Shown here: positions 1 through 7,361 of the stretch, piece after piece
How the letters are laid out: every line of letters starts with the position of its first letter
Numbering within the stretch: position 1 is the stretch's first letter
Assembly: GCA_043748015.1 (NCBI GenBank)
Contig: JAYTOA010000158.1
Location: 1-12,880, forward strand
Source of the DNA: JAIBBG01 sp043748015
GTDB taxonomy: Bacteria; Bacteroidota; Bacteroidia; Flavobacteriales_D; Sanyastnellaceae
Reading direction: 5' to 3'
DNA: 12,880 nucleotides
Notes under the pieces: generated by a model
What the model was told of the DNA's origin: nothing
The model's input: only the letters and a program-made list of their open reading frames with translations
Database searches by the model: none
Position numbers and translations under genes: made by a program

Positions 1-84
1 AACAAGAATCACAGCATTTTTGGAGGTAATACGCGTCTTCATTTGTACAACAAGATGACGAATTTCTTGAAGGAGAATCTTTGA
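1..84 (+). CDS. S9 family peptidase (dipeptidyl peptidase IV-like), C-terminal end only
   Basis: The first 84 bases are open in frame 1 and encode 27 residues ending at TGA (82-84); the rest of the gene lies upstream of the window. The visible peptide contains NKNHSIFGGNTRLHLYNKM followed by TNFLKENL. This resembles the extreme C-terminus of Bacteroidota S9 prolyl-oligopeptidase/DPP-IV-like serine peptidases, where a D/N-K-N-H-x-I-x-G-G-N-T-R block carries the catalytic histidine. That histidine would be codon 4 (bases 10-12). Family members cleave dipeptides or oligopeptides in the periplasm or at the cell surface. Nothing can be said about the N-terminus or the other catalytic residues. The assignment rests on motif memory over a short peptide, but the match is distinctive and the reading frame ends cleanly. 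Confidence 0.8.
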   Translation, partial: NKNHSIFGGNTRLHLYNKMTNFLKENL

Positions 85-91
85 TTATATT

Positions 92-183
92 TTTTATCAC
101 GGAGAATTGGAGGAATGGAGGATTAGAAAGAGTTCATTTTGACCTAATGAAAATCTCCAATCCTCCATTCCTCCGTGATAAAA
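92..183. repeat. Long imperfect inverted repeat (CACGGAG type)
   Basis: The right arm (159-183) is a 25-base sequence whose complement is fully present in the left arm (92-124). The left arm differs only by an 8-base insertion. Outer arms are TTTTATCACGGAG (92-104) and CTCCGTGATAAAA (171-183); inner arms are GGAGGAATGGAGGATT (109-124) and its complement (159-174). The left arm is built of three 8-base units, GGAGAATT, GGAGGAAT and GGAGGATT (101-124), so the insertion looks like slippage of one unit. The loop is about 34 bases. No T-run follows on either strand in a form that suggests an intrinsic terminator. It sits between the end of the S9 peptidase gene and the GxxExxY gene and looks like an interspersed repeat element. 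Confidence 0.85.
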
Positions 184-316
184 CGATCTCTATAAAATGA
201 TGTTATTCCATATTAGCATATCCGCTAGCGTTCATTCCAGCAATAAAAAACAATTCATTTATTCCTTTCTGGCATAGGATATTCCTTCGGCAAAAAGCCA
301 AAAAAAATTTCCATTG

Positions 317-334
317 TTCATTTGAAGAAATGAA
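317..334 (+). promoter_or_regulatory. Small hairpin just upstream of the GxxExxY start
   Basis: TTCATTT (317-323) and AAATGAA (328-334) are perfect 7-base inverted arms around the loop GAAG. The second arm ends 6 bases before the ATG at 341. No Shine-Dalgarno sequence is visible here, so this AT-rich hairpin could affect ribosome access. Palindromes of this size are common by chance in AT-rich spacers, so a regulatory role is only a possibility. Confidence 0.25.
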
Positions 335-340
335 TTTTAC

Positions 341-760
341 ATGGAAGGGACAATCACAAAGGCAGCATTATCAGAGTTAACACACGAGATAATCGGGGCA
401 GCTATTTGTATTCATCGTCATGTAGGGCCGGGAATGATTGAATCAGTTTATGAAGCATTGTTATGTGAGGAATTAAGCTATAGAAACATTCGGTATTCGA
501 GACAACAATATGTGCCCATTTACTATCGTGGAAAAACGCTCGATGCGAAGTTGCGCTATGATATTCTCGTCGATGATGTTATTCTACTCGAATTGAAAGC
601 AGTTGTAACGATGCATCCGATTTACGACGCCATCATTATTTCTTACATGAAATTACTGGAAATACCGAAAGGGTTGCTTATAAATTTCTGTACACCAACA
701 ATTAGCCAAGGCGTAAAATCATTCGTGAATAATCAATACCGCTCTTTACCCGAAGACTAG
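341..760 (+). CDS. GxxExxY family protein (PD-(D/E)XK nuclease-like)
   Basis: A 139-residue protein with the signature G31-M-I-E34-S-V-Y37 that names the GxxExxY family (TIGR04256; PF13366-type PDDEXK). A nuclease-like core follows: Y73-D74 on the predicted strand LRYDILVDD, then E84-L-K86 in VILLELKAV, matching D...ExK. Next comes the helix SYMKLLEIP and the strand GLLINF (111-116), the usual family ending, so length and domain order are normal for a full copy. One oddity: the conserved Q of the QxxxY helix appears to be I98, so that position may be degenerate. The biological role of the family is not established; nuclease activity is inferred from the fold. The start at 341 gives the normal N-terminus (TKAALSELTHEIIGAAICIHRHVGPG) and has no Shine-Dalgarno. 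A large inverted repeat lies upstream. The TAG stop overlaps that of the convergent polymerase gene within CTAG (757-760). Confidence 0.88.
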   Translation: MEGTITKAALSELTHEIIGAAICIHRHVGPGMIESVYEALLCEELSYRNIRYSRQQYVPIYYRGKTLDAKLRYDILVDDVILLELKAVVTMHPIYDAIIISYMKLLEIPKGLLINFCTPTISQGVKSFVNNQYRSLPED

Positions 761-3700
761 CTCTCCGGTTTTTTATCGGATTGAAAATGCTTCGTCATCC
801 AACGATCATTGGAAGAAGATTTTTTCTGCATGAGAGAAGGATGAGAAGGCGTGTCTGCCATACGCGGATCAGTTAACAATTTCAGTTTATAGATCTTCGT
901 CACCTCAATGGTTATCGCACCGAATTCCTCCATCACATTGCCGGTTATATGAAACAATCCCCAACCGGAAACTGGGTACGACCTCGCCACAGGAGGAAAA
1001 TGCACCGTGTCTATAAAATGTCCGGAGCGATCGAGAAACGTACCGAAGAACATACTCTCACCTTTCGAAGTACTCGTCGGTTTCAATGTCACTTTATATC
1101 CAATCGTGGTAATCGTCTTTCCAATATAAGAATTGAAATCCGCTGCTTGAATTTCAACATCATTGGTCATAATCTCATCATTGATGGATCTTCCTTCAAT
1201 CAAATCAAAAGGATTGCATAGCGGAAATCCGATCAATTCCAGTTCATCGTATGCATCTTCGAGCCAATGGTGTTCAAGCTTTGGCAGCTTAGCATCAGCG
1301 CGATTGGATTCAAAGAGTTTTTGGTCGGGCGAAGTGGTCTTTGTCTTTCCCAATCTAAAATGCAACTGCCACATCAACTCTTTTTTACCCAAGCCCGTAA
1401 ACCGCAAAGCACCGGCTCGGGCAATCAAAACACTTTGATCCAAACTGATCTTCACACGATCGAGAAAATCATTTAAACTCGTAAATGGTATTTGAAGTCG
1501 CGCATTGATGATATGAAGCCTCGTGTTGTGTTCAAGTTCTTTAATCATTTCGAGGCCGAGAGTTAAAGTCTTGCCATGAATAACAGCGCCATCGTTAGAA
1601 GTGTTTACACATGGCGCCTTGATCACTGCGCCCAACATACGCGCTTCATGCACATAAATTTCCGTGCGATAAAAACCTCCATAATTATTGATCGTCGCCG
1701 TCATGTATTCCAGCGGAAAATATGCCTTTAGAAAAAGACATTGATAGCTTTCAACAGCATAACTCGCACTGTGACCTTTTGCAAAAGCGTATCCGGCAAA
1801 GCTTTCCACCTGTCGCCACACTTCATTCACCAATTCCGGTGGATGACCGTTCTCCACTCCTCCACTCAAAAATTTCAGGCGTGCACGATCGAACTCTTCA
1901 CGCCCACGAAATTTTCCGCTCATTCCTCTTCGCAACAAATCCGCTTCACCGAGAGATAATCCTGCGAATTCATGTGCGACTTTGATCACATCTTCCTGAT
2001 AAACCATCACGCCGTATGTCTCCGGCATGAGCTTCAACAAAGGCTCCGGCGCCTCCAATCTTTTTTCCGGAATACGCTCACGCATGATGTATGCCCGCAT
2101 CATTCCCGAAGAAGAAACACCGGGACGAATCACAGAACTTGCAGCAACGAGTCCGATATAATTATGCGTCTGCAGCTTTGTGAGCAGCATGCGCATTGCA
2201 GGTGATTCAACATAGAAACAACCGAGTGCTTCTGCATTGCGCAACAAATTGTTGCAGTTCTCATCGTTCTTAAATGCAGCAATATTGTGGATGTCGATGT
2301 TGCCTTTCTCCGGTTGATTGTAAGTAATAATAGAAAGCGTATCCTTTATTTTTCCCAAACCTCGCTGAGAAAGTATGTCGAGTTTGTTGATCGAAATATC
2401 TTCCGCCTGGTGCATATCAAATTGCGCTGTTGGAAATCCTTTTGGCGGAAAAAACGTTGCACCATAATAATAGACTGGCTTCTCTGTAATGAGTATTCCC
2501 GCCGAATGTATGCTGATGTAATTCGGAAAGTCCTTGAGGTATGCACCGTATTGCAAAACGAGTTTTTGATTTGAATCCAGTTGAGTGTAAGAAAATTTAC
2601 TATCGCTCAACATATCGATTTCACTCTTAGGCAAACCGAATACTTTTCCCAGCTCGCGCACTACAGCTGAATACTGAAACGTATTGAATGCGCCCAGCAG
2701 CGTGACATTCCTGAATCTCTCAAATATGTAATGTGTGATATTGTCTCTGTCCTTCCATGAAAAATCAATGTCGAAATCAGGAGGATTCTGACGAAAGAGA
2801 TTGATGAATCTTTCAAAATAAAGATCGAGCTCGAGTGGATCAACATCAGTAATGCGCAACAGGTATGCGACCATGCTGTTCGCTCCACTTCCCCGACCTA
2901 CATAGTAAAAATCTTTACTGCGTGCATAATTGACAATATCCCAATTGATGAGAAAGTACGAGACAAATCTTTTCTCTTTGATGAGATGAAGCTCCTTCGC
3001 CAATCTTGCCATAACAGTTTCATCGGCATTCGGATATCGATATAACAGTCCATCCGCACACAATTTTTCGATGAGTTGATTGTCCTCTTCCTCACTTCCT
3101 GTGTAATGCAATTGATTCTTGTGTTGCTCTGCATCAAATTCAAAATCGATCGAACATTCGTTGAGCAACGCATCCGAATTAGCTATGATCTCCGGATACT
3201 CTTCGAATGCAATAGTCAATTCCTCAGCAGAGATCATCACATCCTCCGGATGACCTTCTTCACTTTTCGGCAGTTTGCTAAGCAGCGTATTGTTGTCAAT
3301 TGCGCGAAGCAAACGATGCGCATTGAAATCTCTTTTGTTTCTGAAAGTAGAAGTCTGAAGACACACCACATGCTCCAGATGATTTTTCCAAGGAGAAAAA
3401 CGAAGTCGCGGAATATCTCTTGCAGAAACTCCGATGAATTCATTCTCCCGCAATTGCTCTATATCCGGAAGTGGTGAAATGCGCGACCATGCATTGAATG
3501 GATAAATCACGAATACATTTTCAAATGCAGGAGCTACACTTTCGTAAGGGATTTCTTGATGAAGATGCTTCGAGAGAAATTCACATATCTCTGCAAAACC
3601 TTCATTGTTTTTCGCGATAGCCACATATTGTTGTTCCACACCATTTCGAAAATCAACACCAGCGATTGGAATAATGCTATGCTTCGGAGCAACGCGTGCA

Positions 3701-3837
3701 AATTCAATAATGCCGGCAGTACAATTGATGTCGGTGAGCGGCACACGTACATAACCCTTTTCACTGGCAAGCACCAACAAATCCTTCGGCTCCATGGTGC
3801 CATATCGCAATGAGTAATATGTGTGGTTGTTGGTCAA
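757..3837 (-). CDS. dnaE: DNA polymerase III alpha subunit, short accessory (DnaE2/ImuC-like) form
   Basis: A C-family DNA polymerase of 1026 residues, shorter than replicative DnaE and near the size of error-prone accessory alpha subunits. The PHP domain is N-terminal (about 1-230); its HxH metal motif is degenerate (N3-N4-H5). The polymerase core has GRGSGAN (314-320), PPDFDIDF with the likely catalytic pair D356 and D358, and KLDIL with the third aspartate D487. Other family blocks are HSAG (444-447), YGVMVYQEDV (608-617) and FAKGHSASYA (685-694). A helix-hairpin-helix-like region is near 788-825, and a C-terminal OB-fold-like region spans about 905-985. QKLF (839-842) precedes the ELELIGFPL block, where DnaE proteins carry a beta-clamp motif. 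The start is TTG at 3837: an in-frame stop lies at 3861-3859 and no ATG comes before codon 15, which would cut the first PHP strand. It lies 135 bases downstream of dinB on the same strand, so the two are probably co-transcribed. Recognition as DnaE is firm; the accessory role is inferred. Confidence 0.93.
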   Translation of the reverse strand: MTNNHTYYSLRYGTMEPKDLLVLASEKGYVRVPLTDINCTAGIIEFARVAPKHSIIPIAGVDFRNGVEQQYVAIAKNNEGFAEICEFLSKHLHQEIPYESVAPAFENVFVIYPFNAWSRISPLPDIEQLRENEFIGVSARDIPRLRFSPWKNHLEHVVCLQTSTFRNKRDFNAHRLLRAIDNNTLLSKLPKSEEGHPEDVMISAEELTIAFEEYPEIIANSDALLNECSIDFEFDAEQHKNQLHYTGSEEEDNQLIEKLCADGLLYRYPNADETVMARLAKELHLIKEKRFVSYFLINWDIVNYARSKDFYYVGRGSGANSMVAYLLRITDVDPLELDLYFERFINLFRQNPPDFDIDFSWKDRDNITHYIFERFRNVTLLGAFNTFQYSAVVRELGKVFGLPKSEIDMLSDSKFSYTQLDSNQKLVLQYGAYLKDFPNYISIHSAGILITEKPVYYYGATFFPPKGFPTAQFDMHQAEDISINKLDILSQRGLGKIKDTLSIITYNQPEKGNIDIHNIAAFKNDENCNNLLRNAEALGCFYVESPAMRMLLTKLQTHNYIGLVAASSVIRPGVSSSGMMRAYIMRERIPEKRLEAPEPLLKLMPETYGVMVYQEDVIKVAHEFAGLSLGEADLLRRGMSGKFRGREEFDRARLKFLSGGVENGHPPELVNEVWRQVESFAGYAFAKGHSASYAVESYQCLFLKAYFPLEYMTATINNYGGFYRTEIYVHEARMLGAVIKAPCVNTSNDGAVIHGKTLTLGLEMIKELEHNTRLHIINARLQIPFTSLNDFLDRVKISLDQSVLIARAGALRFTGLGKKELMWQLHFRLGKTKTTSPDQKLFESNRADAKLPKLEHHWLEDAYDELELIGFPLCNPFDLIEGRSINDEIMTNDVEIQAADFNSYIGKTITTIGYKVTLKPTSTSKGESMFFGTFLDRSGHFIDTVHFPPVARSYPVSGWGLFHITGNVMEEFGAITIEVTKIYKLKLLTDPRMADTPSHPSLMQKKSSSNDRWMTKHFQSDKKPES

Positions 3838-3972
3838 AATTGAAAATGATGTTTGCGCTCAACACTTCTACCGTACTCAATTAATTTTATGCCTTGACGG
3901 ATTTGAGAATTCTCACTTCTTTTCGAAATGATAAATCTCTTTTGACGATAATCATTGTTCTTCACTCAAAAA

Positions 3973-5187
3973 CTATTGTCTTCTATTCGCCAGCAATGGC
4001 GGTGCATCGCCGTTGAACGGATTCCATCTTCCGATGGATTTTGCCATCATACCCCCGGCACTCATCACAGCGCGGTCGCCGAATTTTTCGCGCATCTTGT
4101 CCATCGCCTGATAGAGGTTGATGCGCTCTTCGGTATCATCAAAAAGATTGATTTGATACCCGCCACCCACGAGGTGACTGAACTTCACGCCAACGAGTCG
4201 CACGAGGAGTCTTCTGTTATAGAGTTTTTCAAAAAGCTCCAGTACTTTCGGAATGAGGATATGATCCGCAGAAGTATAGGGCAATCGCGATTGTAATGTC
4301 TGCGTCTGAAAATCGGAATAACGCAATTTCATCGTAACGCATGAAGTGAGTTTCTCCCCACGTCGCAATTGAAAGGCGAGATTTTCCGCCATCGCCAGCA
4401 GTATGCCGCGCAGCTTCACTATATCAATGGTGTCCTTATCGAAAGTTCTTTCCGTAGAAATGGACTTGCGCTCCTGGTAGGGAACAACGGGAGAATTATC
4501 AATGCCATTGGCCTTTTTCCATATGCTCACACCATTTTCGCCGAATGCATTTTCCATGAGTTGAATCGGCATTTCCTGCACGGTGACGATCTTGCTCACG
4601 CCCATGTTGCGCAGCGTCTGATAGGTCTTATCACCCACCATCGGAATTTTCTTGATGGAAAGTGGAGCGAGAAAACCCATCTCTTCACCTTTGAGAATTC
4701 TCTTTTCGTTGTTGGGTTTGGCCTCACCTGTGGCCACTTTAGAAACCGTCTTGTTGGCGGAAAGTCCGAAAGAGATTGGCAGGCCTGTTTCGCGGATGAT
4801 CTTTTCGCGCAGCTCGTGACCGAATTTATAGCAGCCAAAAAACTTATCCATTCCCGAAAGATCGCAATAGAATTCATCGACAGAAGTTTTCTCAAACACC
4901 GGCACTGCTTCTCGCACGATATCCGTCACCATGTCCGAATACTTCATGTAATTGCCTGAGTTGCCGCGAATGATGATGGCATCGGGACAAAGTTGTCGCG
5001 CGAGTTTCATAGGCATAGCGCTATGAATGCCATAAGTGCGCGCCTCGTAACTACATGATGCCACAACGCCGCGATCGGATGTGCCGCCGATCAACACAGG
5101 TTTACCGTTCAGTCTGCTATCCATCAGACGCTCCACCGACACGAAAAACGTGTCGAGGTCCATGTGCATCACTGATCTTTCCTGCAT
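3973..5187 (-). CDS. dinB: Y-family DNA polymerase IV (DinB)
   Basis: A 404-residue translesion polymerase. The palm begins MHMDLDTFFVSVE, with catalytic D10 and probable steric-gate F15. The second catalytic block is SVDEFYCDLSG, with D104 and E105, so the active site is intact, unlike non-catalytic ImuB-type paralogues. YEARTYGIHSAMP (48-60), FGLSANKTVSKVAT (140-153) and IPMVGDKTYQTLRNMG (181-196, the helix-hairpin-helix of the thumb) are family blocks. The little-finger domain covers about 245-345. QINLF (345-349) is a good beta-clamp-binding motif and is internal rather than terminal. A tail of about 35 residues (FGDRAV...NPFNGDAPPLLANRR) follows it. The ATG at 5187 gives a normal N-terminus; M7 is an alternative. 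It is first in a likely operon with the alpha subunit. No LexA-type gene adjoins it and I recognise no SOS box. The cytosolic role is bypass of damaged template bases. Confidence 0.95.
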   Translation of the reverse strand: MQERSVMHMDLDTFFVSVERLMDSRLNGKPVLIGGTSDRGVVASCSYEARTYGIHSAMPMKLARQLCPDAIIIRGNSGNYMKYSDMVTDIVREAVPVFEKTSVDEFYCDLSGMDKFFGCYKFGHELREKIIRETGLPISFGLSANKTVSKVATGEAKPNNEKRILKGEEMGFLAPLSIKKIPMVGDKTYQTLRNMGVSKIVTVQEMPIQLMENAFGENGVSIWKKANGIDNSPVVPYQERKSISTERTFDKDTIDIVKLRGILLAMAENLAFQLRRGEKLTSCVTMKLRYSDFQTQTLQSRLPYTSADHILIPKVLELFEKLYNRRLLVRLVGVKFSHLVGGGYQINLFDDTEERINLYQAMDKMREKFGDRAVMSAGGMMAKSIGRWNPFNGDAPPLLANRRQ

Positions 5188-5238
5188 GATAATTCTAGGT
5201 AAAACTCTAAGAAAAAACGCTACCGAACGGCCTTATGA

Positions 5239-5370
5239 ATAGACGTAATTCAGCTAACAAGTTTACTTCATTTTCTTTGAAGATAAAAGGATTTTCTGCG
5301 TCAAAATTGTGTGTTCTGATTGTAAGGTATTTACAACGGGGATGTCGGTTCTAAAAAAATAGACGTGATT
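5239..5370. repeat. Pair of 12-base near-identical direct repeats upstream of dinB
   Basis: ATAGACGTAATT (5239-5250) and ATAGACGTGATT (5359-5370) differ at one base and lie 120 bases apart. Both are upstream of the dinB start on its promoter side. Paired sites like this can bind a regulator, but two copies alone do not show it, and I do not recognise the motif. Confidence 0.3.
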
Positions 5371-5440
5371 TTCAAGCATTTCAAAAAGAGATCCTCACTT
5401 CAAATAAAATGGTCAGACCCGCATTGTGTGTGGAAGAATG

Positions 5441-5567
5441 GAGATCCCTCCCTTCGTATCGGGATGACAGATTGTATCGCGCGTAGGTGGAGCGAAGGCC
5501 ACTTTGGGGCCTCAACTCCACCAACCATACACGCGCGTTTGTCATCCTGAAACGAAGTGAAGTATCT
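5441..5567. mobile_element. MITE/REP-like inverted-repeat element (GGATGACA type)
   Basis: An element of about 127 bases folds on itself almost end to end. The outer left arm (5441-5469) is AGATCCCTCCCTTCGTATCG followed by GGATGACA. The outer right arm (5540-5567) is TGTCATCCTGAAACGAAGTG followed by AAGTATCT, its imperfect complement. The inner arms also pair imperfectly: CGCGCGTAGGTGGAG with CTCCACCAACCATACACGCG, then GGCC with GGCC around ACTTTGG. It encodes no transposase. The GTCATCCTGA...CGAAG...GATCT terminus resembles a short interspersed repeat I recall from many bacterial genomes, so a non-autonomous mobile element is likely. It lies about 127 bases before the start of the lamin-tail gene. 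Confidence 0.75.
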
Positions 5568-5693
5568 ATTCAGTAGTGCCGGCAGAAAAACATTTAACAC
5601 GAGAACCGACGATGACCCCAAGTACTCAAATAATTGAGGGTAAAAGGCTTTTCAATGGTAATTTCGTGCGCACAAAATTTTTCGGGAGAATAC

Positions 5694-7352
5694 ATGAAAA
5701 CAATTTACACAACATTTCTACTACTACTCATCACAACTGCTGTTCATGCTCAAAACATGAATCTGAAGATCAACGAGATCATCGCGTCCAATGTAAACGG
5801 ACAGCTTGATGATTTCTTTGAACATGAGGACTGGGTAGAGATCTTCAATCCTCCCGGAAGTGCTATCACGAATCTGGCGGGTTATTATATAAGTGATGAT
5901 CCTACCAATTTGATGAAGTGGCAAATTCCTGCAGATGACGCAGGTGTTACGACAGTATTGCCGAATGCATTCATCGTATTATGGATCGACAATGACTATA
6001 ACAATGCAATATCACAAGGACCTTTGCACAACGATGGTTTTGGACTTGGCATCGATGGAGAAACGTTTCTGTTTACCGCACCCGACGGCACAACTGTTAT
6101 TGATAGCATCTCCTATCCTATTATGACCTCAGATGTGAGTTACGGAAGAACCTGCGATGGATGTCCAAATTGGCAATACTTCAACAACGTCACTTATAAA
6201 GCACCAAATGCAGAGGTGTTCACCAACAACACACTTTTCATCAATGAAGTGCAGACGATCAATACATCCACTTATGATGATCCACAAAATGAGTATGACC
6301 AGTGGCTTGAGATTTACAATCCGAATACATTTCAAGTGAATCTTGCAGGCTATTATTTGAGCGTAAATGGCAATCCGACACAATGGCAAATTCCCACTAC
6401 CAATCCTTACCGCACTGTTGTTCCTGCGGGTGGATTTCGCTTGATCTGGTGCGATTTCGACGTGCAGGACGACGCCAATCATGCGCCGTTTTCGCTTGCA
6501 ACAGCAGGTGGAACAATTGTCCTCACCGGACCAGTTGGAGGCACCACCATCGACACTTATACCTACGGAGCCATTGCGGAAAACAAAAGTTGGGGAAGAC
6601 AGAATGACGGATCCGCAACAAGTATAACATTCAATGCACCAACACCTACAGTAACGAATTCACTCTTTGTTATACAGCCGCAAAATTTGTTCATCAATGA
6701 AGTGCTTTCTGCAAATCAAAATGACACCATCGACAATATTCTTCAGAACGAAGATTGGTTTGAAGTTTACAATCCCAATAATTTTACGGTAAATCTCGCG
6801 GGCTATCACATCAGTGACGATCCGGAGCGCCGCAACAAATGGATGGTGCCAACAACGTTTGTGGATAGTGTAACAGTTCCTGCAAATGGCTGGTTACTTT
6901 TTTGGGCGGATGGCCAAGAAAATCAAGGGGTGCGTCATGCAGGATTTCGCCTGAGTAACAACGGCGAATACCTGAGTATTGCAAGTCCGGATGGTTTCAC
7001 ATTGGCTGATGAAATCGCATGGAATTACATCGCACCGGATACATCACTTGGTCGTTCTACAGATGGTGGTCCGAATTGGATATTGTTCGTAGGCACTACT
7101 CCACAATACAGCAACAACGCAGGTACGTTGAACATCACTGAAACTGCTTTGAGCGCGATGCATGTCTATCCAAATCCCGCACATGATATTATTCGATTTA
7201 CTGAAAATGTAAACATCTCTATCTATTCTATTTCAGGTGCGTTGATTGAAACACACAAGAATATCAATTCATTAAATGTGAGTGAATTTGCGGATGGGAT
7301 GTATATCATTCGAAACGATCAAGGACAGATTGTGCGACTTTCAAAACATTAA
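5694..7352 (+). CDS. Secreted protein with three lamin-tail domains and T9SS type A sorting domain
   Basis: 552 residues from the ATG at 5694. That start gives a clean signal peptide, MKTIYTTFLLLLITTAVHAQ (1-20), with GGGAGA a few bases upstream; a longer in-frame reading from 5634 would bury the signal. Three related domains follow at about 24-172, 181-322 and 331-473. Each opens with an INE(I/V) strand, then (D/E)(D/Q)W.E(I/V)(Y/F)NP, then NLAGY(Y/H)(I/L)S and KW/QW..P, and ends in a GR...DG..(N/S) segment: the lamin-tail (LTD, PF00932) pattern. Repeats 1 and 3 share SDDP. Residues 485-552 form a T9SS sorting domain with VYPNPAHD (491-498) and GMYII near the end. The product should cross the outer membrane by the type IX system and be released or anchored on the cell surface. 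LTDs often accompany CotH kinase or nuclease modules; none is present, so this may be a purely adhesive or binding protein. Confidence 0.92.
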   Translation: MKTIYTTFLLLLITTAVHAQNMNLKINEIIASNVNGQLDDFFEHEDWVEIFNPPGSAITNLAGYYISDDPTNLMKWQIPADDAGVTTVLPNAFIVLWIDNDYNNAISQGPLHNDGFGLGIDGETFLFTAPDGTTVIDSISYPIMTSDVSYGRTCDGCPNWQYFNNVTYKAPNAEVFTNNTLFINEVQTINTSTYDDPQNEYDQWLEIYNPNTFQVNLAGYYLSVNGNPTQWQIPTTNPYRTVVPAGGFRLIWCDFDVQDDANHAPFSLATAGGTIVLTGPVGGTTIDTYTYGAIAENKSWGRQNDGSATSITFNAPTPTVTNSLFVIQPQNLFINEVLSANQNDTIDNILQNEDWFEVYNPNNFTVNLAGYHISDDPERRNKWMVPTTFVDSVTVPANGWLLFWADGQENQGVRHAGFRLSNNGEYLSIASPDGFTLADEIAWNYIAPDTSLGRSTDGGPNWILFVGTTPQYSNNAGTLNITETALSAMHVYPNPAHDIIRFTENVNISIYSISGALIETHKNINSLNVSEFADGMYIIRNDQGQIVRLSKH

Positions 7353-7361
7353 TTTCAATAG

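Larger units (their letters stand above)
5188..5693. other. Gene-poor divergent spacer between dinB and the lamin-tail protein
   Basis: About 500 bases between two divergent genes. Promoters for both should lie here, but no convincing Bacteroidota promoter pair (TTTG and TAnnTTTG at proper spacing) was found. It holds a short direct repeat on the dinB side (5239-5370), a long MITE-like inverted repeat (5441-5567), and a small palindrome CTCAA-ATAA-TTGAG (5625-5638) about 55 bases before the lamin-tail gene that could be an operator. A stretch at about 5388-5416 looks like a decayed copy of the outer left arm of the 5441-5567 element. I see no protein-coding gene or structured RNA that I recognise. 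Confidence 0.6.

Noticed and set aside
4369..4959. Plus-strand open frame of 196 codons inside dinB
   Set aside because: It lies wholly antisense to a clear polymerase IV gene and its translation resembles no family; it is a codon-bias shadow.
5365..5621. Short open frames on both strands across the 5441-5567 element
   Set aside because: They exist only because the element is self-complementary; the translations have no start context or family signal.
5634..5693. Longer N-terminus for the lamin-tail protein
   Set aside because: It would put 20 residues before a clear signal peptide; the ATG at 5694 also has a GGGAGA upstream.
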